A DNA stretch of 64,000 nucleotides from Paulownia fortunei (lineage: Eukaryota > Streptophyta > Magnoliopsida > Lamiales > Paulowniaceae): NCBI GenBank assembly GCA_019321725.1, contig CM033123.1, positions 2,302,960 through 2,366,959 on the forward strand, written 5' to 3'. The translations under genes were made by a program, and so were the position numbers. Every line of letters starts with the position of its first letter. Position 1 is the stretch's first letter. Shown one piece after another: positions 44,479 to 57,096 of the stretch. The notes under the pieces were generated by a model. That model searched no databases. It was not told where the DNA came from and saw nothing but the letters and a program-made list of their open reading frames with translations.

Positions 44479-47400
44479 CTAATGAAATAGTGCATTTCAC
44501 TTCTCTTTTGATCCACATTAGTTTCCTCCATGAATTGGGTGGTGTCTGAATCTGAAAAAAAAAAAAACAGTACAATTTGGGGGATGTGTTGATTAGGAAG
44601 TATATGTTATCAAGGTTTAGGGACATCATTTCACTTTTCAGATGAAGGAAAATATTTCTCTAATGACAAGAGAAAAAATAATTACAATAAAGAAAATATG
44701 TTGTGTTAGTTTTCAAAGTCTGTTTGACCTGTAAATTATATCATATCATAGTTATGTGTTAGGTATTTTGGGCCAAGTTTCATAAATTTCCAAGTCATTT
44801 TCAGGGTCCAAAACTTTTAATGAGCCCGTTTGATGTAAGATATTTTTAGTCATGTCTATATAAGTTTTGTAATTATTATTTTTATTTTATAAAAAAAGGG
44901 TTGAATTTTAATATCATCGCGTTTTTATCTTCTTTAAAGAGGTTTTTGAAGTGATTCACTCACTTTCTCTCCATAAATGCGGCATATTATAAGTTTTATT
45001 TGAAATAAACATGTTCAGTCATGTTAAATTAAAAAATATGAGTCCAAGGAAACTTAGCAAAAACAATAAAGTTGGCCCTCTTCATGAATAATGGAATTTG
45101 TCATGCAAAATAAAAAAAGAAAAGAAATATATTTAATTTAATTCTATAATTATTTTTTGTAAAATATTAGACAAAATATTTTGGTCATGATAATGGCTTC
45201 ATAGACTTGGCCTCTCAAGATTGAAAGAAATACAAATCCCTTTATTATGGATATAATGATTTAAAACTTTTATGAGGAATAATTTTTTAGTAATAACTTT
45301 TGCTTATCCACAGTTGAGGTGCCATCTACAGTTATTAATTAATAATTTGGCTGCTAGTGCAAAAGGCAGCTTTTAGTGGGCCAAAAAAGAAAAAGTTTCA
45401 CCTGTTCAGTTGGTGGGATTTTCTTGTTTACCCTTAGCCAAGCTTATAGAAGGCTAAATACACCTTAATCCCCTTCAAATTCTAATAGCCTATTTAAAAA
45501 TGCACCCCCAATATTTTCTAATTGCCTCTAAGACCCATTTATTTAACACAAATTATTGAAATACAAAAAAAAAAGAGACGAAACAAATATGAATGGTTAT
45601 AGTTTACGATGGTTCATCAACTAATTGAAATTTAATTATTTTGAAGAAGAATAACACTTCAAAATTAGAATTCATGGTTTAAAATCTTGCTCTCTTCTAC
45701 GTTTTGGCTCAAAAATTAATATTTAGCTCAAAAGTTAATATTTTTTTCTTGTGAATATTTAGAAAATATTAAGAATTTTCTTAGAAGAGATTGTTCGAGC
45801 CACTACTACAAGTCATATGATGCATTGTAATTGGTTTTTATACATTTTAATAATTTAATGACTATATATTTTTTTCATTATCAATTAGTGAGTTCTTTTA
45901 TTGAATTAAAATTTTTTGGTGTGACTTATTGATGAAAAGGAGTAATAAACAAATACAAAAATATATACACGAATGTAAGTTCAATCCAAAAATTAATATA
46001 GAACTAAAAATGCATAATTTCCAAAAATATTTGGGGTGCATTTTAATTTTAAAATCCAATTCAAAAAATAGTGGGGTGAATTTAACGTTCATATCCAATT
46101 CTCTAAATTAATTTTCAAAAACTAGTTGAGTAGGGTCACTTTCGGTAGTGCGGAATTATGGAGTTTGGCGAACCAAACTTCGAGCATTCTCTGTGGTACA
46201 CCTATACACTTATACATACAAATTATATATATATATATATATGTACACACAATCATACATAAACAATGAAAAGAATAGTCGAGGAAATGTGTGTGGATTC
46301 AATAAGCTATTTATTTCAGAAAACCTAGCTTGATTGTTATTGTCTTCTACTCAAATTAGTTCACCAGTTCCAACTGCAACTCACAGGTATAAACTCTGTT
46401 TCTCTTTCTAATTTCACCGTATTATTTTTTGCTCAAGCTTTTTGGGCTAAAAAAGTTACTTCTTTACCATTTGTTGTAAGGTTTTCGATCGGTGAAACGA
46501 AGCCAGAAGTTCAGATTATAATTTCATCTAGAGGTATTGATTTTGCCCTTACATGTGTGTGTGCTGCGTTTAATTTGTATATGCTTTGGTACGACATAGT
46601 ATTTCTAGTATTTTTGTGTGATTTATTCGGCGAAGTATTTTTTGCTTATATTTGGGCTTAAATTTTTTGACTTGAACATGTAAGCGAGTTAGATATGTTG
46701 GCAGGAGCTGAACTTTTGGTATGAACATGTGTATGCCTCTATTGATGCAAGACGGAAAGGAAATATAGCGACATAGTTATATGGAAAAAAAAGAAACATT
46801 ATTTGATGGTAAAAGAGGGAAAAGGTGAAAGTTTTAGGTAGCATTTAATGATTCAAACAGTAGATGGATCCTGAATCAGATTGTACATTAACTTTTGAGA
46901 TTGCATGAGAGACAACATAGGGGGTTCTTGAGTGACATGGCGATATTGCAAGATGACTTGTGAGTTATTGGTTTCAGGAAATTAAGCATACAATGGCAAC
47001 CTCTTCTATCATTGTCATGGCAAGAGTTCCAGGTTTGAAATGCTCCTCAAGAAATCTATGAATTGGGACTGAGAATTTGGAAAAAAGGATTCAGTGACAG
47101 GCATTGGTAACTTTGTGGTGAGTTTACCTCATAAGCAACAGGGATGACACATCGTTTTTCGACTTTTTCAGTCATGAACAAGATGCAACTTGTGATTTTA
47201 GATATCTAATATTGAGATTTCGGCTCATTTTTTCTCCTGGGCCGAAGAAAACCATACTAGTATACCATTTTTCAGCATTTGCTCAGACTTCTGAGTAATC
47301 ATTAGTCATATTAGAGTCCAGTATAAAGACATGTAATTCCTTCTCAGAGGAAAACATCTTTTATGAAGACCTACTTGCTCATGAAGTTTTCCTGTATTCC

Positions 47401-48321
47401 TCAGCTCTTAATTTTATAGTTGACCAAACTGGTTAGATATTTTTAAGTTCTAAACTTCAAGTTCTAAGAACCGTCTATATCTTATTGACATATCTTTGTC
47501 AAATTTAATATCAAAATTTTACATTGTTTGATAAAAGACCAGTCAAGGGAAACTGGAATCCATCAAATTTGATCAACTATTGAGTAAACCCAATGTGGGT
47601 GGATTTGGTCGAGGAGATGCAAAAATAGTATTTCAAGATCCATTACTTATCTTCAGCCTTGCTCTTTGAAACTATGGTATGCTTGTTCGATAGGTTGTTC
47701 GCGTCTAGCACGGTTCCTGCTGATTTTCGCAATAATTACTTGGGCCACAGGAAATTTTCCTATATATGAGTGATAACATGGCATAATCCTAGATATTTAA
47801 ATTGTGAATGTATCAAGTTGCATGTTGGATTTGTTTTCATTCTAATGTCCAAGTTTCTATCAAAATCAAAACATATATGTATTTATATATTGTAGGTTTT
47901 TTCGTTTTGTATACAAGTCAGCAGCTTTATTGGAAAAGTTATGATTTCCATGGATTTTGATTGCTGTAGCCTTTTCCTGTTATTATATTGACCATTATAA
48001 TATGTTTCTATCAAATGATAACAATTATGGGTATATTTTGGTTATTGTACTTTCCATGCTTCAGGTGTTTTGTGTTTACTTTGCACGTGCTTATACCTTA
48101 TTGTATTAAGCAAGGTTCACAAAACTTGTGAAAATCTGTATCTAATCGAACTATGAAAAATACTGGTTCTGATTTAAGTCAATTCCTCATCTTGTGATTT
48201 AAAATGTTCATTCGTTTGCTCTTATATTTTCATCTATGCCCTTTCATGATGTCCTTGTCATCTGATACCTGCCATTCGGCCAGTCAAAAGCCTAACTCCC
48301 CCAGAGAGCTATTCACTTAAA
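44479..48321. other. Intergenic plus probable 5' UTR of NF-YC
   Basis: 44479-46100 is AT-rich without a gene. A (TA)9 run lies at 46224-46241. From about 46300 the DNA is less AT-rich and looks transcribed: a possible first non-coding exon ends CAACTCACAG before GTATAA near 46386. A 5' UTR intron of nearly 2 kb would be normal for NF-YC genes. The acceptor cannot be fixed from sequence; CATTCGGCCAG near 48284 is one candidate. Confidence 0.4.
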
Positions 48322-49098
48322 ATGGAGCAGCAAGGAAATGGACAGACTCCAGGTATGGGAGTTGTGGGTAGCTCTGCTCAGATGCCATATAGTGTGAATC
48401 CATATCAAGCTAACCAAATGACAGGACCCTCTTCCCCTGCATCTGCTGCTTCAACTCAATCTCCCCAAACAGCTGGTCTTTCTGCCTCTCCGGCTCAGAT
48501 GGCGCAACACCAACTTGCTTATCAGCACATACATCAGCAGCAGCAACAGCAATTGCAACAACAACTCCAGCACTTTTGGGCCAACCAATATGAAGAAATT
48601 GATCAGGTGACAGATTTTAAGAACCATAGCCTGCCATTGGCTAGGATCAAGAAGATAATGAAAGCAGATGAAGATGTTAGAATGATATCAGCAGAAGCAC
48701 CTGTTATCTTTGCCCGAGCCTGTGAAATGTTCATTCTCGAGTTAACATTACGAGCATGGAATCACACTGAGGAGAACAAAAGGAGGACACTCCAGAAAAA
48801 CGACATTGCAGCTGCAATTACAAGGACTGACATATTTGATTTCTTGGTTGATATTGTACCCAGGGAGGACTTGAAAGATGAGGTGCTTGCATCAATGCCC
48901 AGAGGAGCCCTTCCTGTTGGAGCTCCTAGTGAAGGGCTTCCTTACTATTATATGCAACCACAGCCTGCTCCACCAGTTGGAGCTCCGGGGATGTTTGTGG
49001 GGAAGCCTGTGGATCCTGCCCTTTATGGTCAACAGCCTCGCCCTTATATGGCTCAGCAGATGTGGCCACAGCAACCACCACCACCTGCAGATTCTTAA
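48322..49098 (+). CDS. NF-YC: Nuclear transcription factor Y subunit C (NF-YC, HAP5-like)
   Basis: A coding region without introns, 258 residues. Residues 72-82 form a Gln-rich stretch. [11 protein letters not shown] (83-93) leads into the histone-fold domain, residues about 95-180: [13 protein letters not shown] at 104-116, [22 protein letters not shown] at 125-146, [27 protein letters not shown] at 154-180. This is the H2A-like fold that pairs with NF-YB and then NF-YA to bind CCAAT boxes, or with CONSTANS-type CCT proteins. The Pro/Gln-rich C-terminus ([20 protein letters not shown]) fits the NF-YC1/4/9 group, which acts in flowering, light and ABA responses. The domain is complete, so the gene appears functional. 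It converges with the hydrate dehydratase gene. Confidence 0.97.
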   Translation: MEQQGNGQTPGMGVVGSSAQMPYSVNPYQANQMTGPSSPASAASTQSPQTAGLSASPAQMAQHQLAYQHIHQQQQQQLQQQLQHFWANQYEEIDQVTDFKNHSLPLARIKKIMKADEDVRMISAEAPVIFARACEMFILELTLRAWNHTEENKRRTLQKNDIAAAITRTDIFDFLVDIVPREDLKDEVLASMPRGALPVGAPSEGLPYYYMQPQPAPPVGAPGMFVGKPVDPALYGQQPRPYMAQQMWPQQPPPPADS

Positions 49099-50723
49099 AC
49101 AGGTTTGACAACCATGGATAATATGAGGGCTCACCACAGCTTTTGCAATAACATTTCACTGCTTTAAGTTGTTTTACATTGTTTTGGGTGCTTAATAGTA
49201 TTCACTCTTTTTTTATTTTTTTGTTAGCATGTTTCTGGTACATGCAATAGATTTATAATAACTAATCAACTTTTATGGGATGGGATATAGAAGGTTTGGA
49301 ATTTACTAGATTAGGAAACACTTAATCAGTAAATTGTGTCTCCAGTGCAAGATGATGATCTTTTTGGTTCTTATCGTATATATAACTAGAGGTTATGATT
49401 CAACTAATTGTTAGCGCATGCCGGTACTGATATGAAATCGCATTTGCAGATTGATGGACCCAGTTTCTGGATTTTGATGGAGCTAGAGGAATATGTGACG
49501 TGGTAGTCAGGCACATGCAAGATCTCAAGCTACACAAATATGGAATATCTATCCTAGCATAATGCCAGTTTACTGTAGACTGGGCTGCATTTTTTTAAGT
49601 CTTAAGCTTTTGTAATATATAACTTTGGTCATGTCAACTTTCAAATGATGAACTCAGTGAACTTTTGTAAACAAGCATATCTTTGGCGCTTATGCGAGTA
49701 TTATTTAAGTGAACGAATTGCTGAAATGTTCGTGTTTTCTTCATAACCTTTACTGGATTGTCTGGGGGTTGAACTTCTTAATCCACCTTCTGCATTTATA
49801 CCAGAATATCAAAGAAAAGTCCAAGATGCAGTCGGTACTTTTTATAACCTTCATTTAGGAATTTCAAGAATTTTGTACCCCAAACATTGTTCCAGTGCTT
49901 TAATATCCTCTGGCTGTCTGATGCAGCTCTGTCATGGTTCATTTAAACTCGGCGGTACATATGAAATATGACACGATGCTTGCTGTAACGTTTTGGATCC
50001 TTGGAATAGCCATTTTTCTCGAGAACAAAAAGATGGATCCTTGGAATTGCTATTTTTCTAACGAAAAAAATGATGCGCAAATACGAAAAGCCCAAGGTGA
50101 TTCACTTCATCCAAATTGTCCTTTAGAGAAGAGTTTCCGAGTCTTGAAAAACATTGGGTTGATTCACTAGGCTGCATTCCGTTTTCTTTCCTGTTTTCTT
50201 CTTTTGGGATTATTTTTCATTCTATTCATGCATTGGTACTTTCCAAATTTCCTTAGATTTAATGTTCTATCGAAATCAATAGACAGCTAACAAAAAATGC
50301 TCTCTAAAACGAGAAAAAAAGGTAACATAGGAGACCTTCAGAGGGTGCCAGGCCCTCTCAAGTATTAACCACAATAACTTGCCCTGTGTATGCCATCAAA
50401 TTGCATTTATATTTTCCTCCATATCTGATATTGGGTTTACTTCTCTTCAGGTATTTTTTAAAACGCATAGCATACTAGGAAAAATGGCAGTATATACATG
50501 CCATGTAAAAACTCACAGATATGTAAGAGAGTCTACATGTGTTCCTCCTCTTAATAGACCAATTTCCTCTGTCTAGTTCCTCAAAGTGTGAAGGGTAAGG
50601 AGATTTTTATTTTCAGGAGCTTCGAATATTTGGTGTCTCGAGCTAATCTTTTAACATCTCTTTCTAGTCCAACAATGAAAGAAATGCCTGAGTTAAACCT
50701 CCTTGAACTCCATACTAAGGCTA
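49099..50723. other. Convergent intergenic region between NF-YC and NNRD
   Basis: Holds the 3' UTRs of both genes. Two short open frames (49934-50170 and 50379-50576) resemble no protein; the first runs through the 40-bp duplication listed separately. No other gene seen. Confidence 0.6.
49994..50073. repeat. Two-copy 40-bp tandem repeat
   Basis: TGGATCCTTGGAAT starts at 49994 and again at 50034. Each is followed by a CATTTTTCT/TATTTTTCT and A-rich segment. Confidence 0.88.
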
Positions 50724-53700
50724 TTAGCATTGTCGACTGACTGGACAGAATTCCTCCAAACTGCAGAAAATAAAGGTACAAAAGAATATTAGCATGTTTA
50801 TATACGGCAATGAAAACATCCAGTTAATTTCATGCAACACCACCTTCTTCCCAAGTGTTCAATTATATCTGTGGTAAGAGTTGATCTTCCTTTGCTCTCA
50901 AATGCATGTGAAGCAGCCTTTCTCAACAAAACAGATCCTGCAATGCACCCCAAAACTGTAGGAGTCATGCTCAGCTCCTCTTTAGCAGCACACCGACGGG
51001 CCCATGAAATGAATACAGCAACGCTGGCAGCAAAACACAAGACAACGTTTAGAAATATGATGTATATCACTTATTGTCATCAAGACACTACAATCCTTCA
51101 ATGGGATACAGTAGATGCAACTCTAATTTTATCATCACAAACACCAACTATAAACTGAAGCTAATTCATACAAGAAAAAGTGCATCAAGTATCATAATAA
51201 AAGAATTTAAAAATGTTCACAATACAAAAGTGGCACCCCCAACCTTTATTTCCCTAGCCCCCTTGCCTGGAGGGAAAAGGACCCAAAGGAAATGGAAATA
51301 TTAATTGTTTGTTCATTCATTTTTCCTCTGCTCTGATTCAACAATAATAATAAAAAAAAAGGGGTCCTCATAATTACTTGTTAATGTTGACCATTTCCAG
51401 AAAATCTTCATTACTCAAGGAGGCGCAGAACAAGAAGTTGTATTTATCTACATACTAATTCGGAAGATAGGTACGAAAACAAAAATAAAAGAAAAAGACA
51501 TCATAATTTGAAACTTAATAAGTTTGCCGTTACCATACATCACTATTGATAGAATAAAGCTGACGACTGCTTACCTTCCAGATAGTATATCACCCTGGCC
51601 ACCACAGCGCCGAGGAGAACCAAAAATGCTCACTGCGCTAACTGTACAGTTCACAAAAGGGATTATAATTCCTCAAAGTGTGATTCAAACTCCTACATAG
51701 CAGGAACCTTAATAGAGGCTAGATCTCTTAAGTGTGATGGCAATTGATCATGCAATATAATAACACATACTTTAGGCAAATAAACAATGAATTTTCTTTT
51801 TGGTCTCATAACTGAGGGGGACTGGTGAAATCAATACCAACCACCACCAATTGAATTTACACCACCAAGTTCTAAAAGATAGCACATTTAGGACAATTGC
51901 CAACAACAATAGATAGAATGAGCCATGTGCAATGGCTAGGCTGCTAGCTGTAATATCATACAAAATAAACACCAAATCTCACCTTAGTCTTGTACTTGAT
52001 CCCTCACAATCGCATCCCCTCCAACAAAGAACCTATGAAATTGCCATTAACTAAAGGGTTTTTTCTATTGTTAAAGGTTCCATTAACTGATATTTAGACC
52101 AATTTGCCCTTGTTTCCACAAGCCAATATTTTAACTCCCCATATAATTGTAAGCAGTTCTTTCTATAATTCTGGATTGTGTTAATCCCACCCTGAGCTTT
52201 ATATCTATCTATAACACACCTTCTACCACATAGTTGGTCTTTGCAGATGGTTTCTAGCCATTCTAAGATTTAGAGTGTAGAGTGTGCTTCATATCATGGG
52301 ACAAAAAGTAGCATAATAGTCCCTCATCCGCTTAAGGTCTCAACATCTGCCTATCCATAGTGAATGACTTCAAAAGATTGCCTCAATCACCAAAACATTT
52401 GCCAACTTGCTTGTTTCATACAACCAACTATTTAGGGTATCCAAATTAGAAAAAGGTACCTGTTTCACCATTGCTGATAAAGTCAGATCCTCCTTTCCTT
52501 AAAATGGTCACACCTCCTATTCTGATCAAGAAAAGATATAATTCATCAGTGAGTAGAATGTCACCATCCCGTTACGATCACCCCAGTAAAACGTTATCCT
52601 TCATTTCAAAAAGCTACAAGACATATCCATGCACACACATTTTTGCGATTCTGTTAAGTGGCTGATATGCAGAAATATTTGTCTAAGAATAGAACTGAGC
52701 ATATGCACTAATATCTCTCAAGGGAAAAAGAGAAAAGCTTTATTTGCAAATATACATGAAAATGCATCATGTTTAATGTGGTCAAACATGATAATAAGGC
52801 GTCTACAGAATGACAGAACACAAGAAAAGAAATTAAATAAAGAATTTACCCTTTCGCAAGAGAAATTAACTGCTGAGTTCCATCTTGATCATTTACTTCA
52901 CATTGTAAAACTTTTTGAACAAGGCGCTTATACTCATTAACATTGGGAGTCAGGACAGCCAAGGGATAACCACTGACCAAATCAAGACAATTTGTAACAA
53001 GAAAAAGCCCATCCTGAAAAAAGACAAGGAAATAAGAGTTTACATGTTTAGACTCCATCACTTTGCAGATGAGAATAGGTACATATCTTTCAAAGAACAG
53101 TAATTTGTTGATTTTACAGCTTACCCCATCTATGACCATTGGGACATTGGACTGCCGTGCATGCTTCATTATATTGCTCACACAGTCCTGGAGACAATCC
53201 ATGTTTGGACATGATTACTTATAGTAAAATCATGCTTCAAGACATGATTCACACAAGTACATCGCAACCTTATAAATAACCTTTTTTCAAAAGATGCCCA
53301 TATTGAAAATCAGGTAGATAGACACATCTTGAATATCTCAGAAAGAAAAGATTAATGGTCCAAACAGTACGCAGTCTGTTGTTGACACATGAAAGTGTAA
53401 CTATAATTTTTTTGGTCATAACTAACATCTCAAGAGTTCAACTATACATATGGGAGTGAACTTATATCTTAGATTATCAGAGATTATGATGAACCAATAC
53501 CTGAAGATTTTAATTGCTAATTATCTAGGCTTTTGGCATTTTTACCAAGAAGACCATTGAATTAGTCTCACTTTGGGTGATATTAGGGTCTATGATGCTT
53601 TTATCAGCCAGAATTTCACTATTTTCTCTGCCACATATCAAAGTATTCCTCAAGAAAAATGAAAATATACCAGCAATTCTCTAGATTGGGTGTAACAGAA

Positions 53701-55628
53701 AAGTATATGTTTAAACCGGTAAATCAACATTATGGACAAACTTGTGCACAGAATATTCTTCTCTAAAGTTGCGAACCAGGAGAAAGGGGTCCCTCCCAAG
53801 GCCTGGACCAATAACTAGACAATCAAATCTCTCCATCCACTTATCAACCTCTTCAATAACTTTGGCTGATATTGATTTCTTATCCTCATCCCTGAAAATG
53901 CATCATTTTAGAATCTTGAGGACTCTAAATAGAATTCAACATGAACTAAAATGAAAAGATAGGTCTGGCAATAAATTAAGAAAGAACAAGAAGTTATTTA
54001 ACAGTAATATTCACCTAACACTATATGATTCTTCCAGTATAGGGTGCACAATTAACTCAGGACTATAGCTTTTGATAACTGCAGCAGCATCTTTTGTACA
54101 GAACACATGCGACAAATCAGCACCCTGAGAAATATAGACATTCTCATTTCACAATACAGAAATAGAAATCTTTGATTTTTTTTTCAAAAAAAAATTATTC
54201 CTCTGAAATACTGCCAATAGCAAGGGGGAAAGAGGAAGGCAGAGAAAACTAACAATTTTTAAAGCTGAAATAGCAGAAAAATATGGTGCACCAGTGTATT
54301 CGCGGCAACCGCCTACAACTGCAATCTTCCCTGGTAGAGGATCAGGCATTCGATGAATATATTAGACACTAGTTAGCTAATTCTAGTCAAGTTTAGTGAA
54401 ATTGACTAGTTCCATTTACTGCAATTCACCTACTGACAATCAAAAGCGTCTTTTTCTGATATGTATAATATAAGTGAAGGTCCGGTACAATGTTAACAAT
54501 TTGGAGTATCAAACTATATGACATTAATCACTGATAATTATTGACAAATCAAAACTATGAGGTGCTTTACCAAAATCAAGGGAAGAAAGGTTTTATTACA
54601 AAATGAGGACTTGAGGAAGAAGTGCATTGACCAAGGATAGGCTCCGAAATCCTAATATAAATTTGACAAAAAATGATTGTATGTGTGGGTTGTGACTCAT
54701 CACCTCTGTAACACAGCAAATTGCTCATGCACAGTACCTAAATTTACATATTGATCTGGCTCAGATGACAATTGATCTAACCACTAAATCTCTTTACCAT
54801 GCATTTATGCCCTTTAAAGAGCCAGATAATATACATTTATTATTTTAATGTTCTATCAGCCTTTAATTGAATCATAAGCAAACAACAATAGCTCTCTTCT
54901 CAACACAAAGGTCAATGGTCAATTAAGTTTAAAGAATATGTTCTAGGTGGCAAAATGCAAATCCAAACCAGATATTATAAAGAACTTCGCCAATAAGAGA
55001 TACATCAAAACAAGGCATGGCCCCTCCAGCAAAAGTTAAACCTCAGTGAAAGTAATGCACATATTTCTTCCACAACCTAGACCTTTTCTCCTTGTCATCC
55101 TATTTAATAAAGTCTATGTATGTCGGTTTTCAGTTTTTTTTCTGTTTTCTTTTTCCTGATGACACACACAGATAATATGTAGATGAGTTCTTTGTCTTCT
55201 AGTACAAGTAATAACTAAAATTGGAGCTTTATACAACTAAACCTCAATCTGAAAACCAAGGTCACCCCAAACTTTAAATGTTACCGCAAGATTACTACGA
55301 ACAATACAAAGAATTAAAATAAAAAGAGTGAGTATTCGTCACTGCAAGATTATTATGAACAATTCACTAAATTAAAGTAAAAAAAGAAAAAGAGCGTGTA
55401 TTTGTTATCATCACCAGCTTGGCCTTTATGCCTGGAAGTATCAAGAGTCGGAGTGATTGATCTCAAAATTTTGATAGCGTCAACCTCCAATGAAGGGCTG
55501 CCACCACTCACTAAAGATTGCATTTTTATGCTGGTGTAGCAAAGACTCTTGCTGCTGCTATTGTAACCTCCTAAGCACCTCACTAAGAACTGTTGCCTCC
55601 TGATTACAGCAGCCGAGAAGCCCACCAT
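50724..55628 (-). CDS. NNRD: ATP-dependent (S)-NAD(P)H-hydrate dehydratase
   Basis: Ten exons on the minus strand: 55628-55415, 54330-54254, 54124-54015, 53891-53777, 53187-53125, 53013-52850, 52521-52460, 51641-51575, 51023-50844 and 50760-50724. All introns are GT...AG, phases agree, and the total is 362 codons plus stop. The enzyme uses ATP to dehydrate damaged S-NADHX and S-NADPHX back to NADH and NADPH, a metabolite-repair step shared with the NAXE epimerase. Motifs of the ribokinase-like fold are present: [10 protein letters not shown] (78-87), GPGLGRD (162-168), [11 protein letters not shown] (214-224) and GGQGDILSG (282-290), which carries the catalytic aspartate. The basic, Ser-rich first 45 residues suggest an organellar targeting peptide; an in-frame Met at residue 36 offers a possible cytosolic start. 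From memory, At5g19150 matches closely, including the C-terminus. Confidence 0.95.
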
Positions 55629-56841
55629 AAAATTCTCTCAAAACTGTCAAAGACAAGTTAAATAAACTTCAATCTTTTATATATATACTCGATATAAATG
55701 GGTATAAGCATAAATATGAAGATAACAATTATCGGAAAAATTGTCAAAAAGAGGAGACAAAAAAAAGAATGGATTTTGTTGTAGAGGAAAAATAATGCGC
55801 AGATTATCAGTAAAAGAGGGCACTAATTTACACAGCGTCGTGGATTGGATCGAACGGAGAAGAAGATGATCAAACAGGGAAGGCTGGCTGTAGACATGGT
55901 ATTTTTGTTGCGGTGGAAAGGTTTGTACAGTATGAAAGCGTAGACCAAAAACGTGTTTTTGCCACTGTCGCTCATCTTGCTTTACATCCCCGTCCCACAA
56001 TTTGCAAATTTTTCACTTGAGACCCCACAATTTCTTTTAGGTTTTTTAGGGATAAAAGAAGATCAATAAATTTTGAAGCAAAAGTATAACCCCTGTAAAA
56101 TGTGTTAGCAATCTTTTGTCATATCCAAGTTCTTTATCTTTTACGACTAAGTTTGTCATTTTTCAACAAATAGAATTATACATCAAACAATAGAATATGA
56201 TTTATATATAGTTACTATTATTTTTATATTTTCAGTGATTATCGATTAGTTCTTTCATGATTAAAATTCAAGCACCTTACTCTCTACTTAAAATTTTAAG
56301 ATGCATTAAAGGCAAAATGTCAATGGTTAAATCAATTTATTAATTATACCAGATTATGTTTGAATTGAGCTTCTAATACCATATCATAACTATAAGAACC
56401 TTTCTTCTTTTTCACGTCTGACAGCCTTAATTACACATTCTTCAATTGCCACATCAAAAACTATAAGTGTAGTTTTGCGAAGACAAAATATCAAAATGAT
56501 AAGAATTGGTGCCATCACATAATATATAAAGATATATGCCTATTTATTAAATTGTTTTGCTAGGATGATTATAATTTCTTATTGCTTTGCTTTAATAAAG
56601 GTGAAAGTTAATACTTGATATCAAGAAACATGTTAAACCCTTCAAATATTCCAAAGTAAAAGATTAAGCAAATCATCATTATGTAGACATTTTTGGAGTA
56701 ATAAAAAAATTTAAAAAGGGTTTAAATTGCAATTAAAATAACATCAGAAATATTAAAAAGCGCTTTAAAAATCGCGCTCAAGGCTATCCCAACTTAAACA
56801 GCTGCTTCCAAGAAAGACTGGATAGAGGAAGAAGGAAGAAA
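55629..56841. promoter_or_regulatory. Divergent intergenic region between NNRD and the small membrane-protein gene
   Basis: About 1.2 kb that must hold both promoters. 55800-56000 is less AT-rich and is probably NNRD 5' UTR and promoter. A minus-strand open frame (56000-55677) has no family resemblance. No TATA box is obvious on either side. Confidence 0.45.
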
Positions 56842-57096
56842 ATGGGAGGGACGGCGAAAATGAACGCAATGAGATCAGGGGTGGTGGTGGCCGGAGCGTT
56901 GGCATTCGGGTACTTGACTGTGCAACTGGGTTTCAAACCTTTTCTTGAGAAAGCCCAATTGGAGCAACAGCGTCAAGAAGCTCTCCTCCAAGCCCAATCC
57001 GCCTCCTCTCAAACTCAAGATGGTTTTGATGACAGCTTTCACACAGCCGGCACAACTCTCTCCGATGGGCTCCCAGAGTCGGATCATAAGCTATGA
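56842..57096 (+). CDS. Small single-pass membrane protein, function unknown
   Basis: An open frame of 84 residues with no intron. A short N-terminus (MGGTAKMNAMR) leads into one hydrophobic segment (about residues 12-32, SGVVVAGALAFGYLTVQLGF). It is followed by an amphipathic, Gln/Glu-rich stretch (KAQLEQQRQEALLQAQ) that could be a short coiled coil, and an acidic Ser/Thr-rich tail ending DHKL. The layout and purine-rich context around the ATG suggest a real gene. I believe similar short proteins are annotated next to the hydrate dehydratase gene in other plants, but I do not recognise a named family. Outer membrane of an organelle or ER are possible sites; that is inference. Confidence 0.7.
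   Translation: MGGTAKMNAMRSGVVVAGALAFGYLTVQLGFKPFLEKAQLEQQRQEALLQAQSASSQTQDGFDDSFHTAGTTLSDGLPESDHKL

Noticed and set aside
49934..50170. 78-residue plus-strand frame downstream of NF-YC
   Set aside because: Part of it is a translated 40-bp tandem repeat, and the rest has no known resemblance.
55677..56000. 107-residue minus-strand frame upstream of NNRD
   Set aside because: It lies where NNRD 5' UTR and promoter are expected, and the translation lacks any family features.
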